Notes: a model not told the origin generated them from the sequence alone. A stretch of 64,000 nt of DNA from Mucilaginibacter rubeus (GCF_003286415.2 NZ_CP043450.1:5084001-5148000), one strand, 5' to 3'; counted from the first letter of the stretch, positions 45,939 to 54,912 are shown. Numbers and translations: made by a program.

Positions 45939-46376
45939 TTAAGATTTGTACTCTTCGTGTTTTTCTGCCTCCGAATGATTTTCAGTAGTAGCTTTAGTTA
46001 AATTAATATGGCTCTCATGTTCCGGCTCGGCAGGAGTATTTACATGGTAACCGCTCATTGGCATTGTGTTTGGAACATTGTTTTCAACAACGGGCACGTG
46101 ATGCTCGGCTGTTTCAGGGGCTTCTGAAGCTTTTTCATCTAAAAGCGGAGTTTCCTCTTTTTTAGGTTCCGGCTTTTTGTCTTCGTAATTATTGATCTGG
46201 TTGTTGATCTCACGTTTAACATCTTCGGAGGCGTCTTTGAATTCGCGGATGCCTTTACCCAGGCTTTTTGCCAGGCCAGGCAGTTTTTCGCCGCCAAATA
46301 GCATCAATGCTGCAAAAAGTATCAGTACCATCTCGCCTGTACCAATATTTAAAAATAACAAAACTGAACTTAACAT
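45939..46376 (-). CDS. TatA/TatB-like protein with long acidic tail
   Basis: A 145-residue protein with the Tat pattern of a short N-terminus, membrane helix and amphipathic helix (MVLILFAALMLFGGEKLPGL, then AKSLGKGIREFKDA). A roughly 90-residue acidic, Pro/Glu/His-rich tail follows. The tail length is more like TatB, but the FGGEKLPGLAKSLGKGIREF core is TatA/E-like. Together with the 58-residue TatA it could give a two-component A/B-type pair; TatC is not in the window. It is downstream of the EnvC-like gene. Confidence 0.88.
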   Translation of the reverse strand: MLSSVLLFLNIGTGEMVLILFAALMLFGGEKLPGLAKSLGKGIREFKDASEDVKREINNQINNYEDKKPEPKKEETPLLDEKASEAPETAEHHVPVVENNVPNTMPMSGYHVNTPAEPEHESHINLTKATTENHSEAEKHEEYKS

Positions 46377-46435
46377 AGCATTCTGTTTAAGGATACAAAT
46401 ATATACAATTAAAATTTCTTATCGTTCATAACTAA

Positions 46436-47749
46436 TTAGTTAGGCGCCAGCCAGATCTTAGGGTTAACAGGTGTAGCTCCTTTATAAATTTCAAAGTGAG
46501 CCTCTGTTTCGCCTGTTGATGGATCTGTTGCCACCACACCAATGGCTTGTTTGGTGCTTACTTTTTGGCCCCTTGCAACGCTAACCGAGCGTAAATTACT
46601 GTATGCGGTAAAGTATTCACCATGTACAATAACCACCAGGTAAGTACCGCTCACATCCATCACTTTTACAACGGTACCGTCAAATATAGCCCTTACCGCA
46701 CTACCCGAGTTAGTCCGGATATCCAGACCATTGCTTTCACTGCGGATACCTTCAGGGGTTGTATAAATACCAAACCCCTGCGTTACAATACCATTAGCAA
46801 CCGGCCATGGCAAACTACCACGGTTACCCAAAAAGTCGTTTGACAATCGGGCTGCTTCAGGCGTAGCATTCAGCACGCTTGATGTACTGCGTGTTGCAGC
46901 TGGTTTAACCGGAGCAGGTGCGGCAGGAGCCGGTTTGTTTTCGGCCTTTGCCTTGGCAGCAGCCAGCCTTGCAGCTTCTTCCGCACGGCGTCTTTCTTCC
47001 TCTTCAGCCCTGCGCCTTGCTTCCTCAATTTCCCTCCGGATCGCGTCGTTTATAGCACGGTTGGTTTTTACAATCTTAGCCTGCAGGTCCTTTTGTTGTT
47101 TTTTCAGGATCCCTTCGTGCTGCGACAAATCGCTTACCAGCTTAACCTGGTTGGTGCGCTCATTACCCAGCGTTTCTTTTTCTTTTTGCTGATCTTTTAA
47201 AAGATTATTTTTTTCATCTTTTGTACGATCAAGCTCATTGATCTTAACGTGCAGCTCCTTTTGCGTTCCCTGTATATAATTGGCCTGCCGCTCGCGGTAG
47301 GTACCAAACTGCTGTAAATATTTTAAACGCTTATAGGCTTGGTTAAAGTCTTTTGATGCAAAAAGGAACATCATTTTATTATACGCGCTCTGATTGCGGT
47401 ATGCAAACAGGATCATGGCCGCGTACTCCTTTTTAAGTTGGTCTAACTGTGATTGTAAACTACGTACGTTATTATTACTCTCAGAGATTTGGTTATCCAA
47501 ATTTCTTACCTCCGAGTTGATATTCTCAATTTTTTCCTGGCGCAGGTTTATTTGCGCCTTGAGGATGCTTAACTGCTTCAATGAAGCTTTTTTATTATTT
47601 AAAGTTTCCTGATAATCTTCATTTAATTGTTCAAGCTCTTTGTTTAGCTGAGCTTTGCGGCGTTTTAATTCGTCACTGCTTTGGGCACGTACTGTAACCG
47701 CTGCAAACACCAATAATAAAAAGAAAACTGCTTTAAAAAACTTCATCAA
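46436..47749 (-). CDS. EnvC-like murein hydrolase activator (degenerate M23 domain)
   Basis: A 437-residue exported protein with a signal peptide (about 1-22, ending VRAQ). A long coiled coil follows (about 25-255; SDELKRRKAQLNKELEQLNE and many Glu/Gln/Arg heptads), then an Ala/Pro linker and a LytM/M23 domain (about 315-437). Zinc-ligand positions are changed: the HxxxD-type motif reads SNGLDI and the HxH position reads EAHFEI. Like EnvC/NlpD it is therefore likely to activate amidases during division rather than cut peptidoglycan itself. It lies 14 bp after the DUF4292 gene. Confidence 0.9.
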   Translation of the reverse strand: MMKFFKAVFFLLLVFAAVTVRAQSSDELKRRKAQLNKELEQLNEDYQETLNNKKASLKQLSILKAQINLRQEKIENINSEVRNLDNQISESNNNVRSLQSQLDQLKKEYAAMILFAYRNQSAYNKMMFLFASKDFNQAYKRLKYLQQFGTYRERQANYIQGTQKELHVKINELDRTKDEKNNLLKDQQKEKETLGNERTNQVKLVSDLSQHEGILKKQQKDLQAKIVKTNRAINDAIRREIEEARRRAEEEERRRAEEAARLAAAKAKAENKPAPAAPAPVKPAATRSTSSVLNATPEAARLSNDFLGNRGSLPWPVANGIVTQGFGIYTTPEGIRSESNGLDIRTNSGSAVRAIFDGTVVKVMDVSGTYLVVIVHGEYFTAYSNLRSVSVARGQKVSTKQAIGVVATDPSTGETEAHFEIYKGATPVNPKIWLAPN

Positions 47750-47763
47750 ATAAACTTTATTAA

Positions 47764-48549
47764 TTATTTGCCAGGCTCGTATCCTTCAGGAATGCTGAAA
47801 GGATAGTTTTGCTGTACTTCAAAATCGGCCTTAGTATAATGCAAATTAACTTGTATTTTTTTATCTTTTACTACTGAAGCTATATCTATTTGTGATGGCA
47901 GTATCCTGTTTGTTGCCTGGATAAAGGCATTATTGGTTACCTGTAACGATTGGGACTGGCTTTGATTATCCAGATTGGTTTGCGTAACCTTATTATCCGG
48001 ACCAAGTATCAGCTTGTATACCAGGTCATTCAGCGTGCCGCTTAAGGTGGTATTACCTTCGGCATGATCAATGTTTGCCTGCTCGTTAACAAGCTCGGGC
48101 ACGGCATTGCCTATCAGCAATGATTCCAGCGTTTTATAATTAACCTGTTTACTTGCATAAGTATATATGTAGCTGAACGGCTTTTTAATATAAACACTTT
48201 GCAGGCGGTTAATAACCAGAATACTATCCGGAGTTATTACCGCACGGGCGGCTTCAATGCCCAATACCGCGGTAATGGACACCCAGATCATTTTATCTTT
48301 TGCAATCCTGATGTTCAGCGTAACATCATTGCTGTTATTATTAATGCTGAGCTTACTTTTTGCCTTACCTGCAAATGTGGTAAAATTCACCTGGCTTGCC
48401 CGTATGGCCGCCAGTTTACTGGCAACATCATTGGGCTTCGCTGTCGAATCTGCCTTGCGGGCAACCAACACCTGCTTACGTGCCTTACAGCTTGCCATTA
48501 CCAGCAGGCAGCAAACTATAAGTAAACTATTCGCTATATTTTTTTTCAT
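47764..48549 (-). CDS. DUF4292 lipoprotein
   Basis: A 261-residue protein with a lipobox at Cys21 (LLVMASCKAR) and the DUF4292 region at about 50-250 (NVTTF-like FTTFAGKAKSKLSI, IRIAKDKMIWVSITAVLGIE). The fold resembles LolA/LolB-type lipoprotein carriers, so a role in outer-membrane lipoprotein or lipid handling is plausible but inferred. Its start overlaps the 3' end of the TPR gene by 23 bp, suggesting translational coupling. It precedes envC. Confidence 0.88.
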   Translation of the reverse strand: MKKNIANSLLIVCCLLVMASCKARKQVLVARKADSTAKPNDVASKLAAIRASQVNFTTFAGKAKSKLSINNNSNDVTLNIRIAKDKMIWVSITAVLGIEAARAVITPDSILVINRLQSVYIKKPFSYIYTYASKQVNYKTLESLLIGNAVPELVNEQANIDHAEGNTTLSGTLNDLVYKLILGPDNKVTQTNLDNQSQSQSLQVTNNAFIQATNRILPSQIDIASVVKDKKIQVNLHYTKADFEVQQNYPFSIPEGYEPGK

Positions 48550-50326
48550 TTATTTTACGATCTAAAACAGGTGATTGTTCACCAAAGCCTTTAGCCTTTT
48601 TCCAGTTAGTTACGGCAGCATCGGTATTCCCTACAAAAAACAATATATCGCCATAATGTTCGTACTTAACCGCACTATTTTCTTTATCATGAGCCAGGGC
48701 CTTCTCCATCCACTCTTTTGCCTGGGCATACTTTTTCTGTTTAAACAGGATCCAGGCGTAAGTATCTTCAAACGATGCTGTGTTAGGCTGTAGCTCATTG
48801 GAATGTGCCGACATAGTAGCCGCCTTTTCCAATTGCTCATTCCTTAACGATAAATAATAAGCATAATTGTTTAAAGTGAATGCATTATCCGGATTGTAGG
48901 TCAAGGCCTTATCATAACTCTCGTCAGAACTTTTAATATTCTTTAACTCATGATAGCAATCGCCCAATAATGAAAAACTTAACGAAAGTAGTTCCTTATC
49001 CTGAAGTTCTAATGAAGTAGCGTTTTTAACGTAACCAACAGCTTTGTTATTATCCTTTTTTTGCGCCCAGGCCACACCAACCAGGTAATTCATCCAGGCC
49101 TGGTTCGGAAATAACGACAAAGCGTTTTCGCCATCCTTTATAGCAGCGTCAAGATCATTATCGCCCAATTCCAGTCGTACCAGTTGCTCCTGAACATTAT
49201 ATACCTGGTCATTAAGTTGCGCCGATTTTTTAAGCACAGGCTTTGCCTCTTTGTATTTGGCATTCTGAATCAGCATATCGCCATAAATGGCAAAAGCCCT
49301 GGCATCGCCCGGGTGTGCAACAGTTAAAATGCGACTCAGCTCAAGGGCGCTTGCCTTGGCATTAGCATCCGGAAATTTTGGAAAATACCCCGAAATGATA
49401 TTCAGTTTCTGGTCGATACCGATATCAGGAATGGCAAATCCCTGTGTAAGCTCATTAAAGCTGGCTTCGTTATTTTTTTTATCGCGATAGATATCGGCAA
49501 GGGCAAAATGAACTAAGCCATTACGCGCGTCAAGCTTTTCGGCCTGCTGTAATATTTTGAGTGCCTTATCACTAAACCCGTTCGAATTATAGATTTCGCC
49601 CAACGCCAGGTAATAGCGAATTTCATTAGGATTGGCGGCTATCTGCTTTTCCAATTCGGAAGCGGCAAGGTCAACCTTGCCCTGTTTTAAATAGATCTTT
49701 TGGCGGTTTGCTAAAAGGTCGTCGCTCGGGCCGTAAAGCTTTTCAATCTGATCATACACTTTTAGTGCATCATCATACCTTTTCAGGATATTTAACGCGT
49801 TTGCCTTATCAAAATAATATTCCGATCTGTCGGGGTTAAGCCTGATAAGTTGATTGAAAACATTTTCGAGTTTATCAATGGTATTGGTTTTCTCATAGCT
49901 ATCAGCCAGTGCCGCCCAATACCATTCATTATCTTTATTTAAAGTTACAGCCTGCTCCAGAAGCGGCTCAGATCCTGCAAAATCATTTTGCTGACGTTTA
50001 AGATTTGCCAACTCATACATCGATGCGTCATTAGCAGGATCGGCCTGTAAAATACGCTCAAACATTTCTGTAGCAAGCTTATAGTTCTCGATTGTTTTTT
50101 CGCGCAGGGCCGAAAAGAAAAGCTGCTTAACCAGAGCGCTATCCTGATAGCTCATTACCTTACCCGCAGATGCAAGCGTTTTATTATCGGCAGTTTTTTT
50201 ATGCTGAGCGCGTAAGGACAGCGGCAAGATGGCAAGAGGCAAGAATAAAGAAGCAAAAAACGGAGTAGAAAACAAACGTGCTTTCTGCATACCGCTCAAC
50301 CTAATATTCTCTTCCTTAATCTTCAT
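48527..50326 (-). CDS. Exported tetratricopeptide-repeat protein
   Basis: A 599-residue protein with about a dozen TPR-type helical pairs (ATEMFERILQADPANDASMY, AALADSYEKTNTIDKLENVF, ASELEKQIAANPNEIRYYLA among others). The signal segment lies around residues 14-40 (FFASLFLPLAILPLSLRAQ). An internal ATG at 50290 (MQKARLFSTPFF) would place the signal peptide at the N-terminus and may be the true start. Part of the signal peptide is encoded by a CAAGA-rich tract that pairs with the upstream intergenic DNA. It probably scaffolds periplasmic or outer-membrane partners. It lies between dut and the DUF4292 gene. Confidence 0.9.
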   Translation of the reverse strand: MKIKEENIRLSGMQKARLFSTPFFASLFLPLAILPLSLRAQHKKTADNKTLASAGKVMSYQDSALVKQLFFSALREKTIENYKLATEMFERILQADPANDASMYELANLKRQQNDFAGSEPLLEQAVTLNKDNEWYWAALADSYEKTNTIDKLENVFNQLIRLNPDRSEYYFDKANALNILKRYDDALKVYDQIEKLYGPSDDLLANRQKIYLKQGKVDLAASELEKQIAANPNEIRYYLALGEIYNSNGFSDKALKILQQAEKLDARNGLVHFALADIYRDKKNNEASFNELTQGFAIPDIGIDQKLNIISGYFPKFPDANAKASALELSRILTVAHPGDARAFAIYGDMLIQNAKYKEAKPVLKKSAQLNDQVYNVQEQLVRLELGDNDLDAAIKDGENALSLFPNQAWMNYLVGVAWAQKKDNNKAVGYVKNATSLELQDKELLSLSFSLLGDCYHELKNIKSSDESYDKALTYNPDNAFTLNNYAYYLSLRNEQLEKAATMSAHSNELQPNTASFEDTYAWILFKQKKYAQAKEWMEKALAHDKENSAVKYEHYGDILFFVGNTDAAVTNWKKAKGFGEQSPVLDRKINEKKYSE

Positions 50327-50400
50327 TCTTCTTGCGTCTTTACTCTAACTGTCTTGATTCTATTTCTTTCTTGTCTCTTGACTCTTAAAGTCTTGGTTCT
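50327..50400. repeat. Purine/pyrimidine-biased CTTGA-rich tract between dut and the TPR gene
   Basis: The plus strand is strongly pyrimidine-rich, with direct repeats GTCTTGATTCT (50351-50361) and GTCTTGGTTCT (50390-50400). The part around 50320-50342 is about 85% complementary to a CAAGA-rich tract at about 50235-50260 inside the TPR gene. Confidence 0.5.
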
Positions 50401-50833
50401 AAACTTTCCCTGTGTGTCCGTAACCGCCTTCGCCCCTTTGGGTTTCGTTCAGTACTTCTACCTGTTCCCAGTTAACACGCTCGTGTTTGGCAACTACCAT
50501 CTGGGCTATGCGGTCGCCGGTATTGATCTCAAAATCATCGGTCGAAAAATTGATCAGCAATACTTTGATCTCACCACGATAGTCGGCATCAATAGTACCC
50601 GGCGAGTTAACAATGCCGATACCATGCTTAAATGCCAGACCACTTCTCGGGCGAATCTGCGCTTCAAAACCTTCGGGCAATTCGATATACAAACCTGTTG
50701 GAATGAGTTTACGCTCCATTGGTTTAAGCACTACGGCAGTTTCTACATCGGCACGCAAATCCATACCTGCCGCGTGAGCGGTTTCATAGGCCGGTAAACT
50801 ATTTTTTGATTTATTAATTACCCTGATGTTCAT
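50399..50833 (-). CDS. dut: dUTP diphosphatase
   Basis: A 144-residue trimeric dUTPase that hydrolyses dUTP to dUMP and limits uracil in DNA. All five family motifs are present: AHAAGMDLRADV, IRPRSGLAFKHGI, GIVNSPGTIDADYRGEI, GDRIAQMVV and RGEGGYGHTG. Its ATG overlaps the flippase stop as ATGA, indicating translational coupling. Confidence 0.97.
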   Translation of the reverse strand: MNIRVINKSKNSLPAYETAHAAGMDLRADVETAVVLKPMERKLIPTGLYIELPEGFEAQIRPRSGLAFKHGIGIVNSPGTIDADYRGEIKVLLINFSTDDFEINTGDRIAQMVVAKHERVNWEQVEVLNETQRGEGGYGHTGKV

Positions 50834-52350
50834 CGTTTAAATATAGCTTTTAACTCCTTGCGTTCAAAGTAATAAGCTCCGGCCGCAAATAACAATAAAA
50901 GCCCGTTACCAACAAAAATATTACGTTTAAATACCGTAAACGACAGAAAAACAAACACTATTGAGACAATTATATACGCAAGGTTCTTTTTTATGTTGTA
51001 AGGAATTGGATAATTTTTTTGCCCCCATAAATACGAAAGCACCATCATAGTTGCATAAGCCGCAAAGGAGATCCATGCCGAAGCGATGTAGCTGTATTTA
51101 GGGATCAGCAACCAGTTTAACGCTATGGTAAGTACTGCTCCTATGCCTGATATATATAAGCCATACCTGGTTTGATCAGATAATTTATACCACACCGAAA
51201 GGTTCATATAAATACCAAGGCTCAGGTAACCAAACAATAGCGGCGGCACAACGCCCAAGCCCTGCCAAAACGGATTATGAACTATGTGATGTTTTATTAT
51301 ATGTGTTTCCTTCCCAACAATAATAGTTGCCAGGATATCAACATTGGCGGTAAGCGCTACACAAATAACCGCTATCATAATTACAAAGTAGGTCATGATG
51401 CGGGCATAGGTTTCGCCAGAGTTTTTGTTTTTGGAATGGCTGAAAAAAAATGGTTCGGCTCCCAACCTGAAGGCCTGCACAAAAAGGCTCAAAAACAATG
51501 CTATTTTAGCGCAGGTACCATAAATACCAACATGCGTATCAGCAATACTTTGAGGCAGCATCTGTTTCAACATCACCTTATCCAGGGATTCGTTTATGAT
51601 AAACGATATATTGGCTATCAATACGGGCCAGCTGTATGAAAACATTTCTGTTAACATAGTGCCGTCAAATTTCAATTTCAGTTGTATTACCTCAGGTAAC
51701 AACAACAAAACGGTAAGTCCACTTGCTATGGCGTTGGCTAAAAATACGTACCCAACCCAGTTTGGCCTGTACCAACCAGCCATCCAAGTTGCACCAGGTA
51801 AATGATGACTTAATATAAACGGAACCCCGAAAAGAAAAAACAGATTGAGCGCCATTACCAAACCAATGTTTGAGCACTTAATTACGGCATACTTAACCGG
51901 ACGGCCTTCGGCACGAATACGCGCGAATGGGATAACACAAAAAGCATCCAATACTAAGATCACCAGAAAGCATTTTACATAAAAAGTGTAGTCGGCATGA
52001 TCTTTTGCTACACCGGCCTGCATGTAATTAACTATGGGATCTAAAAACAGCAAGCAAAAAATCAAGAATAGCACTGACACCATAATAACAACCCCAAATG
52101 CGTTGTTATAAACCTGCTGCTTATTATCCGAACGCTTTTGAAGATATCTGAAATAGGTGGTCTCCATCCCAAAGGCCAAAATAGCATTGATGATAGAAGC
52201 GCTTCCATATACAGACGTAAAAACACCGTTGGCATTAACCGGTAAAGTACGAGTATAAATAGGCGTTAAAACGAAGTAGATCATCCGGGAAATAATGGTA
52301 CTTAAACCATATATAGCGGTTTGCCCGGCAAATTTTTTTATAGTAGACAA
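50830..52350 (-). CDS. Polysaccharide flippase (Wzx/MATE-like, oligosaccharide flippase family)
   Basis: A 506-residue inner-membrane protein with about 14 hydrophobic helices and the typical N-terminus (FAGQTAIYGLSTIISRMIYF, LTPIYTRTLPVNANGVFTSV). Members flip lipid-linked oligosaccharides across the inner membrane for O-antigen, exopolysaccharide or related polymers. No glycosyltransferases are nearby, so the cargo is unknown. It starts 13 bp after acylphosphatase and overlaps dut by 4 bp. Confidence 0.9.
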   Translation of the reverse strand: MSTIKKFAGQTAIYGLSTIISRMIYFVLTPIYTRTLPVNANGVFTSVYGSASIINAILAFGMETTYFRYLQKRSDNKQQVYNNAFGVVIMVSVLFLIFCLLFLDPIVNYMQAGVAKDHADYTFYVKCFLVILVLDAFCVIPFARIRAEGRPVKYAVIKCSNIGLVMALNLFFLFGVPFILSHHLPGATWMAGWYRPNWVGYVFLANAIASGLTVLLLLPEVIQLKLKFDGTMLTEMFSYSWPVLIANISFIINESLDKVMLKQMLPQSIADTHVGIYGTCAKIALFLSLFVQAFRLGAEPFFFSHSKNKNSGETYARIMTYFVIMIAVICVALTANVDILATIIVGKETHIIKHHIVHNPFWQGLGVVPPLLFGYLSLGIYMNLSVWYKLSDQTRYGLYISGIGAVLTIALNWLLIPKYSYIASAWISFAAYATMMVLSYLWGQKNYPIPYNIKKNLAYIIVSIVFVFLSFTVFKRNIFVGNGLLLLFAAGAYYFERKELKAIFKR

Positions 52351-52363
52351 TGATGATATTTAT

Positions 52364-52645
52364 TTATGAGCGTCTTTTAACAACCTCAAAATTACGATAG
52401 TTTTTTAATTCGCCTTCATGACTTTCAACAGCGCTTACTTCGGCATCTTCCGGGCCTTCATTACACCAGTCCAGAAACATATCAAGTGTGGAATTATCGG
52501 CCTCGGCTTCCATGTACACATCGCCGTTAGGCTCATTTAATATGAAGCCACGTACACCAAGCTGATCGGCAACCGCTTTGGTTGATTTACGGTAGAAAAC
52601 GCCCTGTACTTTGCCTTTAACTGTAATATTAAGATGTTTTATCAT
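52364..52645 (-). CDS. acyP: Acylphosphatase
   Basis: A 93-residue enzyme hydrolysing acyl phosphates. It has the phosphate loop KVQGVFYRK with catalytic Arg19 and the conserved Asn37 (ILNEPNGDVY), matching the Arg/Asn spacing of the family. It appears to be the first gene of the minus-strand operon that runs to tatA. Confidence 0.95.
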   Translation of the reverse strand: MIKHLNITVKGKVQGVFYRKSTKAVADQLGVRGFILNEPNGDVYMEAEADNSTLDMFLDWCNEGPEDAEVSAVESHEGELKNYRNFEVVKRRS

Positions 52646-52791
52646 CAGTATTTATAGATATTTGATAGCAGCTGAAAGCTTAATGCACAAAGCCTAAAGC
52701 TAACAGACCGGTATTGACAATTGTGTTATCTGAAAAACGTTAACAGATTATGTACAACTGTTGCAAAGTTAACTTTTTTCCTGCTAAGCAA

Positions 52792-52844
52792 CCCGTTTAA
52801 CTTAACAAGCGTACTTACAGTAAAAGTATCACAATTTAAACGGG
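52792..52844. promoter_or_regulatory. Inverted repeat upstream of yceI
   Basis: CCCGTTTAA (52792-52800) and TTAAACGGG (52836-52844) are perfect 9-bp inverted copies 35 bp apart, ending 28 bp before the YceI ATG. Possible operator or leader hairpin; function unproven. Confidence 0.3.
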
Positions 52845-52872
52845 ATCGACATAACATTAAAAAATCTATTTT

Positions 52873-53394
52873 ATGAAAAAAATTATTTTTTCCGCGCTGA
52901 TCGTCGCTTTTACAGCTTTTTCGGCATTCGCGATTTTTAGCAACTGGAAGGTTAAGGGAGACGAAGCCCAGGTAACTTTTGAAGGGCACAGGGTAAGCGG
53001 CTCATTCAGCGGACTAAAAGCCGAGATTAGTTTTGACAAGGACCATCCCGAGGCTGCTAAAATTTCGGCTACCATTGATGTAACTACAGCGGCAACTGGT
53101 TTTTTCATTAAAACCAGCCACGTAAAATCGGCCTTAGGTGCCGATGATTACCCGACAATTAAATTTGAATCGACCTCGGTATCAAAAAGCGGCAATGGTT
53201 ATGTGGCCAATGGTAAGTTAACCATGAAAGGGAAAACCAACCCTGAATCTATCCATTTCACATTTGAAGATAAAGGCAACGAAGGTGTATTTAAAGGAGA
53301 TTTTAAAGTGCTGCCTCCAAAATACGGCATCGACAGAAGCGGAACCCCGCCCGAGGTTACTATTCATTTGACTGTACCGGTGAGTAAGGGGTAA
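52873..53394 (+). CDS. YceI-family periplasmic lipid-binding protein
   Basis: A 173-residue exported protein with a signal peptide (about 1-20, SALIVAFTAFSAFA). The YceI lipocalin-like barrel (about 22-172) includes SNWKVKGDEAQVTFEGHRVS, FFIKTSHVKSALGADDYPTI and the LTMKGKTNPESI segment. Family members bind polyisoprenoids or amphiphiles. It is monocistronic, and a palindromic element follows its stop. Confidence 0.9.
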   Translation: MKKIIFSALIVAFTAFSAFAIFSNWKVKGDEAQVTFEGHRVSGSFSGLKAEISFDKDHPEAAKISATIDVTTAATGFFIKTSHVKSALGADDYPTIKFESTSVSKSGNGYVANGKLTMKGKTNPESIHFTFEDKGNEGVFKGDFKVLPPKYGIDRSGTPPEVTIHLTVPVSKG

Positions 53395-53419
53395 GTAAAA
53401 ACGGTAAAGGCAAAAATCC

Positions 53420-53533
53420 ATGTCATTGCGAGGAGCGGCAAGGGCAAAGCACGGGGCGACGTGGCAATCTCATAGCTTTACAGAGCGGAGATGTATTGGC
53501 TACGAGATTGCCGCGCTTCGCTCGCAATGACAT
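53420..53533. repeat. GTCATTGCGAGG palindromic element, copy 5 (long asymmetric type)
   Basis: Begins ATGTCATTGCGAGGAGCGGC and ends GCTTCGCTCGCAATGACAT. The centre is GCTTTACAGAGCGGA. At 114 bp it is the longest copy, with an extra GGGCAAAGCACGGGGCGAC segment in the left arm. It lies between the convergent yceI and amidohydrolase genes. Confidence 0.85.
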
Positions 53534-53557
53534 AAAAATACATTGATATAAAACAAA

Positions 53558-53585
53558 GAAACCGGCTTTTCGCCGGTTTCTCGTT
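53558..53585. terminator. Terminator between yceI and amidohydrolase genes
   Basis: GAAACCGGC pairs perfectly with GCCGGTTTC around TTTTC (53558-53580). T-rich sequence follows on the minus strand (TTTGTTTTAT), where it ends the amidohydrolase gene; it may also act on the plus strand. Confidence 0.85.
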
Positions 53586-54755
53586 TTATATCAATTTCTT
53601 CACTTTGGTTTCGGGTGTGATCTTAAATCCGTCCAAACCGCTGATGAGATTAAGACCGGGAGTTTTGCCAACTTCAAGCGTCCCTTTTTCATCGTCGATA
53701 CCCAGGTACTCGGCACCATTGCGGGTACCCCATTCAACGAGGCGAGGTAAACTTATCGACGGGAATTTTTGCTGAATAGCACGCATCTCGCTCAGGATAC
53801 ATAATTTATTGTTAGATGCAAGGCTATCCGTACCCAGGGTAATATTAAAGCCCTGATCAACAAAAAGATCTATTTTAGGTAAACGGCCCTCAATGTAAAG
53901 GTTGGCGTTAGGACAAAAACACCAGTTGATTTTCCTGTCAAACCGTTTGATAAAATAAATATCCTTCAGGTTGGTACAGGTATTATGTACCAGCAGTACT
54001 TTTTGTTTATTGGTGAGCAGCGGAATGATGGATTGTACCGAGTTACGGGCCTGGGGCTTAAAGTAGGATATATCCATACCAAAATGCTCATATAGCTCTA
54101 AAAACGCGCCAAGTTTATAACGGTAAAATTTATTTTCATCCTCACATTCCTGGTTGTGAATGCTGATGAGGTTATCGTCGGCAGTATCACTATGCTTTTT
54201 GATGAGCTTGAACAACTCCTTTGATACCGAATAAGGAGCGTGGGGCGTTACCGAGCATGAGCCTGGTTTAAACTCATTAACTAAAGCCAATGCCTTTTCA
54301 AAAACCTCGTTGGCCTTTTCAGGTAAAAAGCCAAAAGTTTCAACAAAGGTATGGTAGTACAACTTGCTTTGCTTTTTCATCGCAACACTATTATTGGTGT
54401 TGGAGATATCGCCAACGGCTACAATGCCGTTATCATACATTTCCTGATCGGCTTTAGCTATGGCATCAAGAACCTCCTGCTGATCGGCATTACGTAAAGA
54501 TTGAATATCCTTTATAAAATTTACCAGACCGCCTTTGGGTTTTACTTTATCTTTTAAATGAGAAAGTTCGGTATGGCAGTGGGTATTGACAAAGCCGGGG
54601 CAGATGATACCGCTTACCTGCTGTACATTCCCGCCGGGGGACTTGCTGCTATCGGAAACGGATATGATCTTACCATGATCATCAACAGTGACTACTCCAT
54701 TTTTAATCGGATCGGCATAAATAGGAAAAACGTAATCGGCTCTAAAACTTTTCAT
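53586..54755 (-). CDS. Amidohydrolase-superfamily protein (chlorohydrolase/deaminase-like)
   Basis: A 389-residue metal-dependent hydrolase with the composite N/C-terminal domain of imidazolonepropionase/TrzN-type enzymes. The metal ligands are His59-x-His61 (VNTHCHTELSH), a His in SVTPHAPYSVSKELF, a His in ISIHNQECEDE, and the Asp of TLGTDSLASNN. Close relatives deaminate or dechlorinate aromatic amines such as aminofutalosine or S-adenosylhomocysteine; which one applies here is uncertain. It is monocistronic and divergent from rlmN. Confidence 0.88.
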   Translation of the reverse strand: MKSFRADYVFPIYADPIKNGVVTVDDHGKIISVSDSSKSPGGNVQQVSGIICPGFVNTHCHTELSHLKDKVKPKGGLVNFIKDIQSLRNADQQEVLDAIAKADQEMYDNGIVAVGDISNTNNSVAMKKQSKLYYHTFVETFGFLPEKANEVFEKALALVNEFKPGSCSVTPHAPYSVSKELFKLIKKHSDTADDNLISIHNQECEDENKFYRYKLGAFLELYEHFGMDISYFKPQARNSVQSIIPLLTNKQKVLLVHNTCTNLKDIYFIKRFDRKINWCFCPNANLYIEGRLPKIDLFVDQGFNITLGTDSLASNNKLCILSEMRAIQQKFPSISLPRLVEWGTRNGAEYLGIDDEKGTLEVGKTPGLNLISGLDGFKITPETKVKKLI

Positions 54756-54900
54756 TAAAATTTAAACTTGGTATCGTAACACATAACGTTTTTCAAAACA
54801 AACTATCCTGCAAAAATAAGTACAATTAACTTTTAGTTATTGTTTTTTATTCAGCCAAAAAGAATGACTTTAAAAAAAGATAGATTTTTTTAAATTTAAG

Positions 54901-54908
54901 TACTTTTG
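54901..54908 (+). promoter_or_regulatory. -7 promoter box for rlmN, leaderless arrangement
   Basis: TACTTTTG matches TAnnTTTG and ends 4 bp before the GTG start at 54913, so transcription would begin at or next to the start codon. Confidence 0.5.
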
Positions 54909-54912
54909 CACT

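Noticed and set aside
50354..50797. 147-codon plus-strand frame opposite dut
   Set aside because: Lies antisense to the dUTPase with all five motifs intact; no independent support.
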